Source: Afipia sp. OHSU_II-C1
GTDB taxonomy: Bacteria; Pseudomonadota; Alphaproteobacteria; Rhizobiales; Xanthobacteraceae
Assembly: GCF_000497575.1 (NCBI RefSeq)
Contig: NZ_APJI01000004.1
Location: forward strand, 186,001-250,000
DNA length: 64,000 nucleotides
Direction: 5' to 3'
The notes under the pieces were generated by a model. It saw nothing but the letters and a program-made list of their open reading frames with translations. It searched no databases and had not been told where the DNA came from. Numbering within the stretch: position 1 is the stretch's first letter; the number at the start of each line of letters is the position of its first letter. Of the stretch, positions 28,564 through 38,735 are shown in pieces. The translations under genes were made by a program, and so were the position numbers.

Positions 28564-29472
28564 ATGAACATGCCGCTCGCCAAAACGACCAGCACTCTTC
28601 CGACACCGGCGCCGTCGCCGGCTTCGACCGCAGCGGTCGTCCCGCTGCCGAAGTCATCACGCAGTTTTCTGACGGACACGCTGTTTCCGAATTTACGTGC
28701 GCTGGCGGCCCGTGTGGTCCCGCCGTTCATCATGCTCGTCCTGATCTTCGGCGTCTGGCAGATTCTCTGCATGAAGCCGGGCGCGACGCTGCCGTCGCCG
28801 TCCCGCATCTGGGCCGATGCCAAGGACCTCATCATCGATCCGTTCTTCGTCGCCGGGCCTCAGGATATCGGTCTCGGTCTGCGCGTGCTGACATCACTTC
28901 AGCGCGTCGCTGTCGGCTTCGGCCTTGCGAGCGTGGTCGGAGTGCTGGTCGGCGCGATCATCGGCCAGTCAGTCTGGGCGATGCGCGGTCTCGATCCGAT
29001 CTTCCAGGTGATGCGCACGGTTCCGCCGCTGGCGTGGCTGCCGATTTCGCTCGCGGCCTTCCGTGACAGCAATCCATCGGCAATCTTTGTGATCTTCATC
29101 ACCTCGATCTGGCCGATCATCATCAACACCGCGGTCGGCATCCGCAATATTCCGCAGGACTATCGCAACGTCGCCGCCGTGGTTCGGCTGAATCCGCTCG
29201 AATTCTTCTGGAAGATCATGATCCCGTCGGCGGCACCTTACATCTTCACCGGTCTGCGCATCGGCATCGGCCTGTCGTGGCTCGCGATCGTCGCGGCTGA
29301 AATGCTCACCGGCGGCGTCGGCATCGGCTTCTTCATCTGGGACGCGTGGAATTCATCACGGCTGTCCGACATCTTCGTGGCGCTTGCCTACATCGGCATC
29401 GTCGGATTTGTGCTCGATCGCATGGTTGCCTTCGTCGGCAACATCGCGACGCGCGGCGTTCAGGCAAGCTGA
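28564..29472 (+). CDS. nrtB: Nitrate ABC transporter permease (NrtB)
   Basis: A 302-residue inner-membrane permease of the nitrate/sulfonate/taurine class. After a 40-residue Pro/Ala/Ser-rich leader there are six or seven hydrophobic helices; the conserved cytoplasmic loop that contacts the ATPase appears around VVRLNPLEFFWKIMIPSAAPYIFTGLR. GAGG lies seven bases before ATG 28564. It is followed after six bases by the ATPase gene. Confidence 0.92.
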   Translation: MNMPLAKTTSTLPTPAPSPASTAAVVPLPKSSRSFLTDTLFPNLRALAARVVPPFIMLVLIFGVWQILCMKPGATLPSPSRIWADAKDLIIDPFFVAGPQDIGLGLRVLTSLQRVAVGFGLASVVGVLVGAIIGQSVWAMRGLDPIFQVMRTVPPLAWLPISLAAFRDSNPSAIFVIFITSIWPIIINTAVGIRNIPQDYRNVAAVVRLNPLEFFWKIMIPSAAPYIFTGLRIGIGLSWLAIVAAEMLTGGVGIGFFIWDAWNSSRLSDIFVALAYIGIVGFVLDRMVAFVGNIATRGVQAS

Positions 29473-29484
29473 GGGAGAATGACA

Positions 29485-30276
29485 ATGGCTTATCTCAAGC
29501 TCGATCATGTCGATAAGGTCTTCACCCGCGGTTCTACTCAAAGCGAGGTGTTGAAAGACATCAATCTTACTGTGGAGCAGGGCGATTACGTCTCGATTAT
29601 CGGTCACTCCGGTTGCGGCAAGTCCACGCTGCTGAACATCGTCGCCGGGCTGACGACGGCGACCCAGGGCGGCGTGCTGCTCGAAGGCCGCGAGGTTAAT
29701 TCGCCGGGCCCGGATCGCGCCGTGGTGTTTCAGAACCACAGCCTGCTGCCGTGGCTGACGGTCTACGACAACGTCCGCCTCGGCGTCGACAAGGTGTTCG
29801 GATCGAGCAAGACCCGCGCCGAACGAGATGAATGGGTGCTGCATAACCTCAATCTCGTGCAGATGACCCATGCCAAGGACAAGCGTCCCTCGGAAATTTC
29901 GGGCGGCATGAAGCAGCGCGTCGGCATCGCCCGTGCGCTCGCGATGGAGCCGAAGGTCCTGCTGCTCGACGAGCCGTTCGGCGCGCTCGATGCTCTGACC
30001 CGCGCCCATCTCCAGGATTCGGTGATGGCGCTGCACCAGAAGCTCAACAACACGGTGATGATGATCACCCACGACGTCGATGAAGCCGTGCTGCTGTCCA
30101 ACCGCATTGTGATGATGACAAACGGCCCGAGCGCACGAATCGGTGAAGTGCTGGACGTGCCGCTGCCGCACCCGCGCAAGCGGCTCGAACTGGCGTCCAA
30201 CCCGATCTACCTCAAGTGCCGCCAGCGCGTCCTCGAATTCCTCTATGAGCGTCATCGTTTCGTCGAGGCGGCTTGA
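29485..30276 (+). CDS. nrtC: Nitrate ABC transporter ATP-binding protein (NrtC/NrtD type)
   Basis: A 263-residue ATPase with Walker A GHSGCGKST, Q-loop VVFQNHSLLPW, signature motif SGGMKQRV, Walker B VLLLDEPFGALDA and the switch histidine (MITHDVDEA). Unlike cyanobacterial NrtC it has no fused binding-protein domain, so this single ATPase presumably works as a homodimer with NrtB. ATG 29479 is also in frame, but GAGGGAGA is better spaced for 29485. Confidence 0.92.
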   Translation: MAYLKLDHVDKVFTRGSTQSEVLKDINLTVEQGDYVSIIGHSGCGKSTLLNIVAGLTTATQGGVLLEGREVNSPGPDRAVVFQNHSLLPWLTVYDNVRLGVDKVFGSSKTRAERDEWVLHNLNLVQMTHAKDKRPSEISGGMKQRVGIARALAMEPKVLLLDEPFGALDALTRAHLQDSVMALHQKLNNTVMMITHDVDEAVLLSNRIVMMTNGPSARIGEVLDVPLPHPRKRLELASNPIYLKCRQRVLEFLYERHRFVEAA

Positions 30277-30302
30277 TCGAGGCATTGGTGTGAGGACGTG
30301 AC

Positions 30303-31517
30303 GTGAGCGAACCTCTTGTCATCATTGGCAACGGAATGGCCGCAGCCCGCTTTGTCGACGAAATGGCGAAGCGCGCACTCGGCCGTTACGCCATTGCCGT
30401 GATCGGTGACGAGCCGAGGCTGGCCTATAACCGCGTGCTGCTGTCGTCGGTGCTGGCGGGCGAGGCTACCTCGCAGGAGATCGAACTACGGTCGGCCTCG
30501 TGGTGGCGCGATCGCGGCGTCACGCTGACATACGGCTGCGCCGCCACCTCTGTTGATCTGATGGACCGCATGATTCATCTGGCGAACGGCGCAGCCGTTC
30601 CGTTCTCGAAGGTGGTCATTGCCACGGGCTCTACTGCGATCCGGCTGAATGTGCCCGGCGCGGACCTGCCGGGCGTTCATACGTTTCGCGACAGCCGTGA
30701 CGTGGATCTGCTGCTGAAACTGGCACGTGAGAAGAAGCGCGTGGTGGTGGTTGGCGGCGGACTGCTCGGTCTTGAAGCAGCCTACGGCCTTGCCAAGGCG
30801 GGGTCGAAGGTGACGTTGCTGCATCTGATGGACCGCCTGATGGAACGGCAACTCGATGCGCCGGCGGCAGCGCTGTTGAAGCGGCTGGTGGAAAGCAAGG
30901 GCATTGAAGTTCTGCTTGGCGCCAACACCAAACAGATCCTCGGCGAAGACACGACACAGGGTATCGAACTGTCGGACGGGCGGGTGATCGCCGCCGACGC
31001 CGTGGTGTTCGCCGCAGGCATCTGGCCGAATGTCGCGCTGGCGAAGGATGCTGGCGTGCCGGTCAATCGCGGCATCGTCGTCGACGATCAGTTGCGGACG
31101 GGCCATGCCGATGTGTTTGCGCTCGGTGAATGTGCTGAGCATCGCGGCACGTGTTACGGGCTCGTTGAACCCGCTTATGAGCAAGCGCGGGTCCTTGCCG
31201 ATCATCTTGCGGGTGGTTCGGCGCAGTACAACGGCAGCGTCGTTTCCACGAATTTGAAGGTTTCCGGCGTCAGCGTGTTTTCGGCTGGCGATTTCCTCGG
31301 CGAGTCCGGCGCCGAGACGCTTGTGTTCAATGACGAACGGCGTGGCACTTACAAGAAGCTTGTGGTGGCCGATGGCCGCCTCAAGGGAGCGGTCCTGGTC
31401 GGCGATACGCAGGACGCGCTCTGGTACCTCGAACTGATCAGGACAACGGCGTCCATCGAAGCGATCCGTGGCGACATGATGTTCGGCCGCGCGCTTGCAC
31501 AACCGAAGGCCGCATGA
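30303..31517 (+). CDS. NirB N-terminal-like NAD(P)/FAD oxidoreductase
   Basis: A 404-residue pyridine-nucleotide-disulfide-type flavoprotein. It opens with the FAD motif VIIGNGMAAARFVDEM, has a second dinucleotide motif VVVVGGGLLGLEAAYGLAKAG for NAD(P)H and ends with the ALGECAEHRGTCYGLVEP FAD motif. It matches only the N-terminal flavin half of NADH-nitrite reductase NirB; the [2Fe-2S] and sirohaem parts are absent. It probably feeds electrons to NasC or to the neighbouring nitrite reductase. The start is GTG with GAGGA upstream. It ends three bases before nirA. Confidence 0.85.
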   Translation: MSEPLVIIGNGMAAARFVDEMAKRALGRYAIAVIGDEPRLAYNRVLLSSVLAGEATSQEIELRSASWWRDRGVTLTYGCAATSVDLMDRMIHLANGAAVPFSKVVIATGSTAIRLNVPGADLPGVHTFRDSRDVDLLLKLAREKKRVVVVGGGLLGLEAAYGLAKAGSKVTLLHLMDRLMERQLDAPAAALLKRLVESKGIEVLLGANTKQILGEDTTQGIELSDGRVIAADAVVFAAGIWPNVALAKDAGVPVNRGIVVDDQLRTGHADVFALGECAEHRGTCYGLVEPAYEQARVLADHLAGGSAQYNGSVVSTNLKVSGVSVFSAGDFLGESGAETLVFNDERRGTYKKLVVADGRLKGAVLVGDTQDALWYLELIRTTASIEAIRGDMMFGRALAQPKAA

Positions 31518-31520
31518 GAC

Positions 31521-33275
31521 ATGTCCAGCGATTTTTCTCCGGACCAGAAGCGATATCTCGAAGGATTCGTGTCAGGGCTCTCTGCCTCGCGTGTTGCACG
31601 CACCAATGCGCCGACGAAGTCCGAGCCGGTTGGGCCTGACGCCATTCACATCAAGGCACAGGACCGCGCCGTTGCCGCTGGCGGCAAGCTCAACGATCAG
31701 GAGAAATTCAAGCGCGAGGAGCATCCGTTCGATGCCTATCCGCGGCTGGTGAAGCAGGCGGAGAACAACGAAGCGCCGAAGCCGCCGGACAATTTCCGCT
31801 GGCGCTATTACGGCATCTTCTACGTTGCGCCGACGCAGGCATCCTACATGTGCCGCATGCGGATTCCGAACGGCATCCTCAAGCACTGGCAGTTCGCAGG
31901 TGTGGCCGATCTCGCCGAGAATTTCGCCGGCCCTTATGCGCATGTAACCACGCGCGCCAATCTCCAGCTTCGCGAGATCGAGCCGAAGAACGCAATCAAC
32001 ATCATCGAGGGGTTGCAGGATCTCGGTCTTTGTTCGCGCGGTTCTGGCGCTGACAATATCCGCAACGTCACCGGTACATCGACTGCGGGAATCGATTCGC
32101 AGGAGATCCTCGATACGCGGCGTTATGCCCGCGAATGGCATTTCCACATTCTTAACGACCGTTCGCTGTACGGCCTGCCGCGCAAGTTCAATGTGGCGTT
32201 CGACGGAGCAGGGCGCATTGCGACTCTGGAAGAGACCAACGACATCGCGTTTCAGGCCGTCGAGGTGCTTGATGGTCACGGTGTCGAGCCCGGCATTTAC
32301 TTCCGGCTGGCGCTGGGCGGCATCACCGGCCATAAGGATTTCGCCCGCGACACCGGCGTCATTCTGAAGCCGCAGGAAGCGACCGACGTTGCCGACAAGA
32401 TCGTGCGCGTCTTCATCGAACACGGCGACCGGACCAACCGTAACAAGGCGCGGCTCAAGTACGTGCTGGACTCGTGGGGCTTCGACAGGTTTCTCGCCGC
32501 CGTCGAGGAGAAGCTCGGCCGCAAGCTGGCGCGTGTCCCCGCGGAAGCCATCGCACCGCGCCCGGCCTATGATCGCCTGGCCCATATTGGCGTGCACCCG
32601 CAGAAGCAGGCAGGCCTGAACTGGATTGGCGTTGCGCTGAAGCTCGGACGGTTGTCACCGGAGCAAATTCGCGGACTTGCAAAGCTCTCGGCGGATTTCG
32701 GCGATGGCGATATCCGTCTTACGGTCTGGCAAAATCTGCTGATTTCCGGAGTGTCGGACGGCAACGTTGCGACCGTCACCGCTGCCATCGAGGCTTTGGG
32801 GTTGGCGACAACGACGTCCGCACTGCGTGCCGGCCTGATCGCGTGCACAGGAGCGACCGGTTGCCGCTTCGCCGCGGCTCACACGAAGGAGAGCGCCGAC
32901 GAGATTGCCGCGTGGTGTGAGGAGCGCGTGCCGCTGGAAACGCCGGTGAACATTCATCTCACCGGATGCCACCATTCATGCGCGCAGCACTATATCGGCG
33001 ACATTGGCCTGATCGGTGCACGTGTTCCGATCAATGACGATGGTGACACCGTCGATGGGTATCACCTGTTGGTGGGCGGCGGGTTCGGTACCGAAGCTAC
33101 GATGGGCCGCGAGCTGTTCCAGAACGTGAAGGCGGTGGATGCACCGCGTACCGTCGAGCGTGTGTTGAAGGCGTATGTCGCCAATCGTGCCTCCGAAGAC
33201 GAGACGTTTATCGCTTTCGCCAAGCGAACCGAGATCGACGACCTCAAGCGCATGACCGAACTGGAGGCTGTGTGA
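31521..33275 (+). CDS. nirA: Sirohaem / [4Fe-4S] nitrite reductase, NirA type
   Basis: Reduces nitrite to ammonia with six electrons. The 584 residues follow the duplicated ferredoxin-like plus catalytic layout of the nitrite/sulfite reductase family. Cluster and sirohaem ligands are intact: Cys442 and Cys448 (CTGATGC) and Cys483 and Cys487 (GCHHSC). Residues 5-20 (FSPDQKRYLEGFVSGL) form a short motif that is repeated at the start of the next protein. It overlaps the following gene's start by one base. The donor may be that reductase rather than ferredoxin. Confidence 0.9.
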   Translation: MSSDFSPDQKRYLEGFVSGLSASRVARTNAPTKSEPVGPDAIHIKAQDRAVAAGGKLNDQEKFKREEHPFDAYPRLVKQAENNEAPKPPDNFRWRYYGIFYVAPTQASYMCRMRIPNGILKHWQFAGVADLAENFAGPYAHVTTRANLQLREIEPKNAINIIEGLQDLGLCSRGSGADNIRNVTGTSTAGIDSQEILDTRRYAREWHFHILNDRSLYGLPRKFNVAFDGAGRIATLEETNDIAFQAVEVLDGHGVEPGIYFRLALGGITGHKDFARDTGVILKPQEATDVADKIVRVFIEHGDRTNRNKARLKYVLDSWGFDRFLAAVEEKLGRKLARVPAEAIAPRPAYDRLAHIGVHPQKQAGLNWIGVALKLGRLSPEQIRGLAKLSADFGDGDIRLTVWQNLLISGVSDGNVATVTAAIEALGLATTTSALRAGLIACTGATGCRFAAAHTKESADEIAAWCEERVPLETPVNIHLTGCHHSCAQHYIGDIGLIGARVPINDDGDTVDGYHLLVGGGFGTEATMGRELFQNVKAVDAPRTVERVLKAYVANRASEDETFIAFAKRTEIDDLKRMTELEAV

Positions 33276-34891
33276 TGAACCAGATTACACCTCCTGCGCA
33301 GCTTCAGATCATTCCGGAAACCGCGCCGTTTTCGCAGGAGCAGCGTTCCTGGCTCAATGGGTTCTTTGCCGGTCTCGTGTCGCTTGACAACGCCGTGACG
33401 CCGCTGTCGGCGGAGCAGGGCGCGGCGGTGATGAATGGCGCCGTTGGCGATGGCGATGACGGCGAAGCGCCATGGCACGATCAGACCATGCCTATCGCGG
33501 AGCGCATGAAACTTGCCGAGGGGCGTCCGATCCGCCGCAAGATGATGGCGGCGATGGCGCAGCAGGATTGCGGCCAGTGCGGTTACAACTGCCACGATTA
33601 TTCGGAGGTGATCGCCAACAAGTCCGAGGCACGGCTCAACCTCTGCGTTCCGGGCGGCAAGGAAACCGCACGGATGCTCAAGTCTCTTTACGAGGAGCTC
33701 GAGAAAGCGCCCGCTGCCGCATCAGCGCCTGCGAGTGCACCCGCCGCAGCGCCTGTCGCCGCCGCGCCGACGGGAGAACCGGGCCGATCGCGTGACAATC
33801 CCGTAAAGGCTTCCTTCCTGTCGCGCCGCCTGGTCAACAAGCCCGGCTCGGAAAAGGAGACCTGGCACATCGAGTTCGACCTTTCGCAGGCTGGTCTCGA
33901 TTATGTCGTCGGTGACTCCTTCGGCGTGTTCGCCGCCAACGATCTCGGTCTCGTGGACCAGATCATTGCAATGCTCGGCGCGTCGCACATGACGGAAGTG
34001 AACGGCAAGCCGCTGCGCGAGGTCTTGCTCAACGATGTGTCCCTGTCTCCTGCGCCGGATACGCTGTTCGAGCTGATTTCGTTCGTGACCGGCGGCGCAC
34101 AGCGCGAGAAGGCGCGGGCGCTGGCGTCGGGCGATGATCCGGACGGCGATGCAGCCAATCTCGACGTGCTGGCGGCATTGCAGAAGTTTGCCGGCGTCCG
34201 ACCGCATCCCGAAGCCTTCATCGAGGCGCTGGAGCCATTGCAGCCACGGCTGTACTCGATCTCGTCGTCGCATAACGCCACGCCGGGCAAGCTGTCCCTG
34301 ACCGTCGATGCGGTGCGCTACGTCATCGGCAAACGCAAGCGCCTTGGCCTTGCATCGACGTTTCTCGCCGAGCGGATCAATCCCGGCGAGCAGCTTGGTG
34401 TCTACGTTCAGAAGGCGCATGGCTTCGGCCTGCCGCAGGACCCGAACACGCCGATCATCATGATCGGTCCGGGCACCGGCATCGCGCCGTTCCGCGCGTT
34501 CCTGCATGACCGGCAGGCGACCAAGGCGCCGGGCCGAAACTGGCTGTTCTTCGGCCATCAGCGCAGCGAATACGATTTCTTCTATTCCGATGAGTTGAAC
34601 GCGATGAAGGCATCCGGTCTGCTGACGCGGCTGTCGCTGGCCTGGTCGCGCGATGGCGCAGAGAAATTCTACGTGCAGGATCGGATGCGCGAGGTTGGCC
34701 GCGAGCTGTGGAACTGGCTGGCGGACGGCGCGCATGTCTATGTCTGCGGTGACGCCAAGCGAATGGCGAAGGATGTCGAGCGCGCGCTGGTCGACATCAC
34801 CGCGCAGTTCGGCGCGCGATCGACGGACGAAGCGATCGCCTTCGTAGCCGATCTGAAGAAGAAGGGCCGCTATCAGCAGGACGTCTATTGA
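33275..34891 (+). CDS. CysJ-like NADPH reductase with Fe-S domain in place of flavodoxin
   Basis: A 538-residue electron-transfer protein. Residues 19-34 repeat the NirA N-terminal motif; Cys99, Cys102, Cys106 and Cys124 (CGQCGYNC ... LCVPGG) form a four-cysteine iron-sulfur domain of the RnfB/AcsC kind; an Ala/Pro linker (about 144-170) leads to the CysJ/NADPH-P450-reductase module with RLYSISSS for FAD, GPGTGIAPFRAFL for NADPH and the terminal Tyr. The FMN-binding flavodoxin domain of CysJ is missing. By position it should reduce NirA. ATG 33275 has GGAGG upstream; GTG 33272 is an alternative. Confidence 0.85.
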   Translation: MNQITPPAQLQIIPETAPFSQEQRSWLNGFFAGLVSLDNAVTPLSAEQGAAVMNGAVGDGDDGEAPWHDQTMPIAERMKLAEGRPIRRKMMAAMAQQDCGQCGYNCHDYSEVIANKSEARLNLCVPGGKETARMLKSLYEELEKAPAAASAPASAPAAAPVAAAPTGEPGRSRDNPVKASFLSRRLVNKPGSEKETWHIEFDLSQAGLDYVVGDSFGVFAANDLGLVDQIIAMLGASHMTEVNGKPLREVLLNDVSLSPAPDTLFELISFVTGGAQREKARALASGDDPDGDAANLDVLAALQKFAGVRPHPEAFIEALEPLQPRLYSISSSHNATPGKLSLTVDAVRYVIGKRKRLGLASTFLAERINPGEQLGVYVQKAHGFGLPQDPNTPIIMIGPGTGIAPFRAFLHDRQATKAPGRNWLFFGHQRSEYDFFYSDELNAMKASGLLTRLSLAWSRDGAEKFYVQDRMREVGRELWNWLADGAHVYVCGDAKRMAKDVERALVDITAQFGARSTDEAIAFVADLKKKGRYQQDVY

Positions 34892-35074
34892 TGGCAGGCA
34901 GGGGTAAATCGCCGGTTCCGCCGGAGACAGTTCATCCTCTGCAGACCGTCAGGGGAGGAATTTTCTCTCCTGTGGCGCAGGGCGGGGCAAGTTTATCGTC
35001 TTTTCGCGGCGCGCCTTGTAAGTGGCTGATAAAGCAATTCAATATCGTCTCACGTGATCGGTTGGAGATCGGCG

Positions 35075-35227
35075 ATGAGCGATATTGCGTCTGGAATAGA
35101 AGCCCATGCCCGGGCGGCCTCCGCCCAAGCGGAGCCGGACGATCGCGTTCATACGCTCGCGGTCTACAGCGCGCTCGCACTGATCGCTGCCATCGTGTTC
35201 GGCACGCTCTCGTACCATCCGTTCTGA
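35075..35227 (+). CDS. 50-residue single-pass membrane protein in the nitrate operon
   Basis: A short frame encoding MSDIASGIEA... with a basic/acidic N-terminal half and one hydrophobic helix (about residues 28-47, LAVYSALALIAAIVFGTLSY) close to the C-terminus. TTGGAG eight bases before the ATG gives it a good ribosome site. It sits between the CysJ-like reductase and nasC with the same orientation, so it is probably co-expressed. It could anchor or assist the reductase, but I do not recognise a family. An AATATCG / CGATATT pair (35041-35047, 35080-35086) could fold over the start. Confidence 0.6.
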   Translation: MSDIASGIEAHARAASAQAEPDDRVHTLAVYSALALIAAIVFGTLSYHPF

Positions 35228-35258
35228 CCTCTGATCCGTTTGTCGTGCGGGGAACCGC

Positions 35259-37964
35259 ATGACAAACGCCGGTCCATCCCTCGCTCCCACAAAAACCACC
35301 TGTCCTTATTGCGGCGTTGGTTGCGGCGTAATCGCCGCGCCCGACGGCAAGGGCGGCGCGACAATCGCGGGTGATCCCGAACATCCGGCGAATTTCGGCC
35401 GGCTGTGTTCCAAGGGCTCGGCGCTTGGCGAAACTCTGGGCCTCGGCGAGCGATTGCTGGATCCCATGATCCGCTGCTCGAACGGCAAGCTTGAGCAGGT
35501 GGCGTGGACCGATGCTCTGGATCACATCGCCAACCGGCTTCAGCACATTATCGCCAAGCATGGACCCGGATCGGTCGGCTTCTATCTGTCAGGCCAGTTG
35601 CTGACGGAGGATTACTACGTCGCCAACAAGCTGATGAAGGGATTCATTGGCACGGCCAATGTCGACACCAACTCGCGGCTCTGCATGTCCTCGTCGGTCG
35701 CAGGGCATCGCCGCGCCTTCGGCTCGGACACGGTGCCCGGTTGCTACGAAGATCTCGACCAGGCCGATCTGCTGGTGCTGGTCGGGTCCAATGCAGCGTG
35801 GTGTCATCCGATCCTGTTTCAGCGGATGATCGCCAACAAGCAGACGCGAGGCGCGCGTATCGTGGTCATCGATCCGCGTCAGACCGAGACGTCAGGCGAC
35901 GCCGATCTGTTTCTTGGTCTTAAGCCCGGTACCGATACGGCGTTGTTCAGCGGACTGCTGACATACCTCGCGGATAACGGCGCGCTCGACCGCGCCTACA
36001 TCGAGGAGCATACGGCCGGGTTCGATCAAGCATTGGCGAAGGCGCGCAGCATTGCCGGCAGCATTCCCGCGACTGCGCTCGCGACGGGCCTCTCCGAATC
36101 CGACGTCGCGGCTTTTTTCCAGATGTTTGCCAAAACGCCGCGTGCCGTGACGCTCTATTCGCAGGGGGTCAACCAGTCGGCGCAAGGGACCGACAAGGTC
36201 AATGCGATCATCAACTGCCATCTCGCGACCGGGCGTATCGGCAAGCCGGGGGCTTCACCGTTCTCGCTGACTGGTCAGCCGAACGCCATGGGCGGCCGTG
36301 AGGTCGGCGGTCTCGCCAATCAGCTCGCCGCCCATATGGGGTTCACGCCGCCGGACATCGACCGCGTACGCCGGTTCTGGAAAGCACCGCACATCGCCAC
36401 CCATGAAGGGCTCAAGGCGGTGCAGATGTTCCAGGCCATCGGCCGCGGCGAGATTAAGGCGCTGTGGGTGATGGGCACCAACCCCGCCGTGTCGCTGCCG
36501 AACGCGGACGCCGTGCGCGCAGCGATGCGCAAGCTCGATCTGCTGGTGATTTCCGAGAATGTGCAGTCCAACGACAGCATCAATTCCGGCGCACATGTGC
36601 TGCTGCCCGCACATGCATGGGGCGAGAAGTCCGGTACGGTGACCAATTCCGAGCGGCGGATCTCACGTCAGCGCGCATTCCTGCCGCCACCGGGGCAGGC
36701 GAAAGCGGACTGGTGGATCATGAGCGAGGTTGCGAAGCGCCTCGGTTACGGCGCGGCATTCGCCTATAACTCAGCCGCCGACATTTTCCGCGAGCACGTC
36801 GAGTTGTCGGCGTTTGAAAATGGCGGCAGCCGCGATTTCGATATCGGGGCGATGGCGTCGGTTGCCGACGATGAGTTCGACACGATGCCGTCGTTCATGT
36901 GGCCGGCTCCGAAAGGAACGACAGAACCGCAGTCGCGCTTCTTCGCCGACGGGCGATATTTCACGCCGGATCGCAAGGGGCACTTTATCGCGCCGGACGT
37001 GCCGGTGCTCCGCGGAGAAATCTCGGCGGCGCGACCCCTGCGGCTCAACACCGGACGCATCCGCGACCAGTGGCACACCATGACGCGCACCGGTCTCAGT
37101 CCGCGTCTCGGTCAGCATCTGCCCGAACCATATGTGGAGATTCATCCGGCCGACGCCGCGCAGGCTGACATCGTTGACGGTGGTTATGCGCGTCTTGCGA
37201 CCGATCTCGGGCAGTGCATCCTGAAGGTCGTCGTCAGCGAGCGGCAGCAGCGCGGCATGCTGTTCGCGCCAATTCACTGGAGTCAGGAAAATTCTGCGTC
37301 CGGGCGAATAGGGGCGCTGGTTGCGCCGTTCACCGATCCGTTCTCCGGTCAGCCGGAGAACAAGGCCACGCCGGTCGCGATCGAGGCGGTTGCGTTCGCG
37401 CAACGCGGCTTTGTGTTGTCACGCAAGCCCGTGGCGTTTCCGAAAGGCGTGTGGTGGTCGCGCGTGGCGGTCACCGGCGGATATGGTTATCTGCTCGCCA
37501 GCAATCTCGATGCCACAAACTGGAGAACCTTTCTCGCGGCGCAGGGCGAGACAGGACACGTCGCCGAGTACGAAGATGCGGCTCACGGGGTGTACCGCGC
37601 GGCACAGTTCTCCGGCGACATGCTTGAAGCCTGCCTGTTTATCGGGCCGGCGTCCGACGCGCTGAATTGGGACGCGGTAAAAGTGGCATTCGCTGCAGAA
37701 GCGGTCAGCGACGACCAGCGGCGACTTCTGCTGTCTGGCAAATCAGCGGATGGCGTCGCGAGCGATGGTCCCGTGGTCTGCGCCTGCTTCGGCGTCGGGC
37801 GGAATGCGATCTGTGGTGCAATCGCGGAAGGTTCGCGTACTGCGGCTGACATCGGCGCAAAACTGAAAGCGGGCACCAATTGCGGCTCGTGCATTCCGGA
37901 ACTGAAGCGGCTGATCGCGCAGACAGACGTCGTTCAACCGATGGAAGCTAGCGCCGCGAGTTGA
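35259..37964 (+). CDS. nasC: Assimilatory nitrate reductase, Mo-bisMGD catalytic subunit
   Basis: Reduces nitrate to nitrite in the cytoplasm. The N-terminal [4Fe-4S] site is Cys15, Cys18, Cys22 and Cys50 (CPYCGVGC ... RLCSKG). The molybdopterin oxidoreductase core follows, then the dinucleotide-binding domain ([18 protein letters not shown]). The last 60 residues are a BFD-type [2Fe-2S] domain (CACFG ... NCGSC), as in NasC/NasA proteins that accept electrons from a flavoprotein. At 901 residues it is complete and has no TAT signal. The stop overlaps the convergent pxpA end by 17 bp. Confidence 0.95.
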   Translation: MTNAGPSLAPTKTTCPYCGVGCGVIAAPDGKGGATIAGDPEHPANFGRLCSKGSALGETLGLGERLLDPMIRCSNGKLEQVAWTDALDHIANRLQHIIAKHGPGSVGFYLSGQLLTEDYYVANKLMKGFIGTANVDTNSRLCMSSSVAGHRRAFGSDTVPGCYEDLDQADLLVLVGSNAAWCHPILFQRMIANKQTRGARIVVIDPRQTETSGDADLFLGLKPGTDTALFSGLLTYLADNGALDRAYIEEHTAGFDQALAKARSIAGSIPATALATGLSESDVAAFFQMFAKTPRAVTLYSQGVNQSAQGTDKVNAIINCHLATGRIGKPGASPFSLTGQPNAMGGREVGGLANQLAAHMGFTPPDIDRVRRFWKAPHIATHEGLKAVQMFQAIGRGEIKALWVMGTNPAVSLPNADAVRAAMRKLDLLVISENVQSNDSINSGAHVLLPAHAWGEKSGTVTNSERRISRQRAFLPPPGQAKADWWIMSEVAKRLGYGAAFAYNSAADIFREHVELSAFENGGSRDFDIGAMASVADDEFDTMPSFMWPAPKGTTEPQSRFFADGRYFTPDRKGHFIAPDVPVLRGEISAARPLRLNTGRIRDQWHTMTRTGLSPRLGQHLPEPYVEIHPADAAQADIVDGGYARLATDLGQCILKVVVSERQQRGMLFAPIHWSQENSASGRIGALVAPFTDPFSGQPENKATPVAIEAVAFAQRGFVLSRKPVAFPKGVWWSRVAVTGGYGYLLASNLDATNWRTFLAAQGETGHVAEYEDAAHGVYRAAQFSGDMLEACLFIGPASDALNWDAVKVAFAAEAVSDDQRRLLLSGKSADGVASDGPVVCACFGVGRNAICGAIAEGSRTAADIGAKLKAGTNCGSCIPELKRLIAQTDVVQPMEASAAS

Positions 37965-38715
37965 ACGGCGCGACGGTAACGCCGCTATTCTCCAGTTCAG
38001 TGCGCACCCTGCGTGCGATGTCGACCGCGCCGGGCGTGTCGCCGTGAATGCAGACGGTATCGACCTTCACCGGAATGATTTTCCCGGATGCGGCAGTGAT
38101 GGCATTGTCCTGAACCATGCGAACCACACGCTGCGCGATCTGGTCGGCGTCATGAAGAACCGATCCCGGTTTGCTTCGTGCCATCAGTTGCGCGTCGTCC
38201 TCATAAGCGCGGTCGGCGAACACCTCATAAATCAGCTTCAGCCCGGCGGCTTCGCCCGCGCGGACCAGCGCGGTGTTTGGTAGCACCACAAAATAGAGGT
38301 TCGGATCAACAGCCTTGATCGCAGCCGCGATAGCGCGCGCGGTCATGTCGTCTGCGCATGCAACGTTCGAGAGCGCGCCGTGCGCCTTGACGTGGGTCAC
38401 CTTGTGACCGGCCAGTGCGGCGACCGCCTGCAAGGCGCCGATCTGGTAGGCAACCATGGTCTCGATCTCGGACGATTTCAGCCCCGGCACCGGCCGCCGC
38501 CCGAAACCGTGCAGATCGCGGTAGCCCGGATGCGCGCCGATGCTGACGCCGCGTTCCTTTGCGAGCTTCGCAGTCCTGAGCATGATGTCGGAATCACCGG
38601 CGTGAAAACCGCAGGCGACATTGACGCTGCTGGCGAGGCCGAGCATGGCGTCATCGCTGCCCATGTCCCACGCACCGAATCCTTCGCCGAGATCGCTGTT
38701 GAGATCAACGCTCAT
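37948..38715 (-). CDS. pxpA: 5-oxoprolinase subunit PxpA (LamB/YcsF family)
   Basis: A 255-residue subunit of the ATP-dependent 5-oxoprolinase that opens pyroglutamate to glutamate. It starts with the conserved [22 protein letters not shown] (split by Gly/Asp-rich turns) and has [10 protein letters not shown] and KAHGALSN, all typical of LamB/YcsF proteins. It is the last gene of the pxpB-pxpC-pxpA operon and sits 21 bp after pxpC. Confidence 0.93.
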   Translation of the reverse strand: MSVDLNSDLGEGFGAWDMGSDDAMLGLASSVNVACGFHAGDSDIMLRTAKLAKERGVSIGAHPGYRDLHGFGRRPVPGLKSSEIETMVAYQIGALQAVAALAGHKVTHVKAHGALSNVACADDMTARAIAAAIKAVDPNLYFVVLPNTALVRAGEAAGLKLIYEVFADRAYEDDAQLMARSKPGSVLHDADQIAQRVVRMVQDNAITAASGKIIPVKVDTVCIHGDTPGAVDIARRVRTELENSGVTVAPFNSRR

Positions 38716-38735
38716 GATACGCCTCGTGAATCAGG

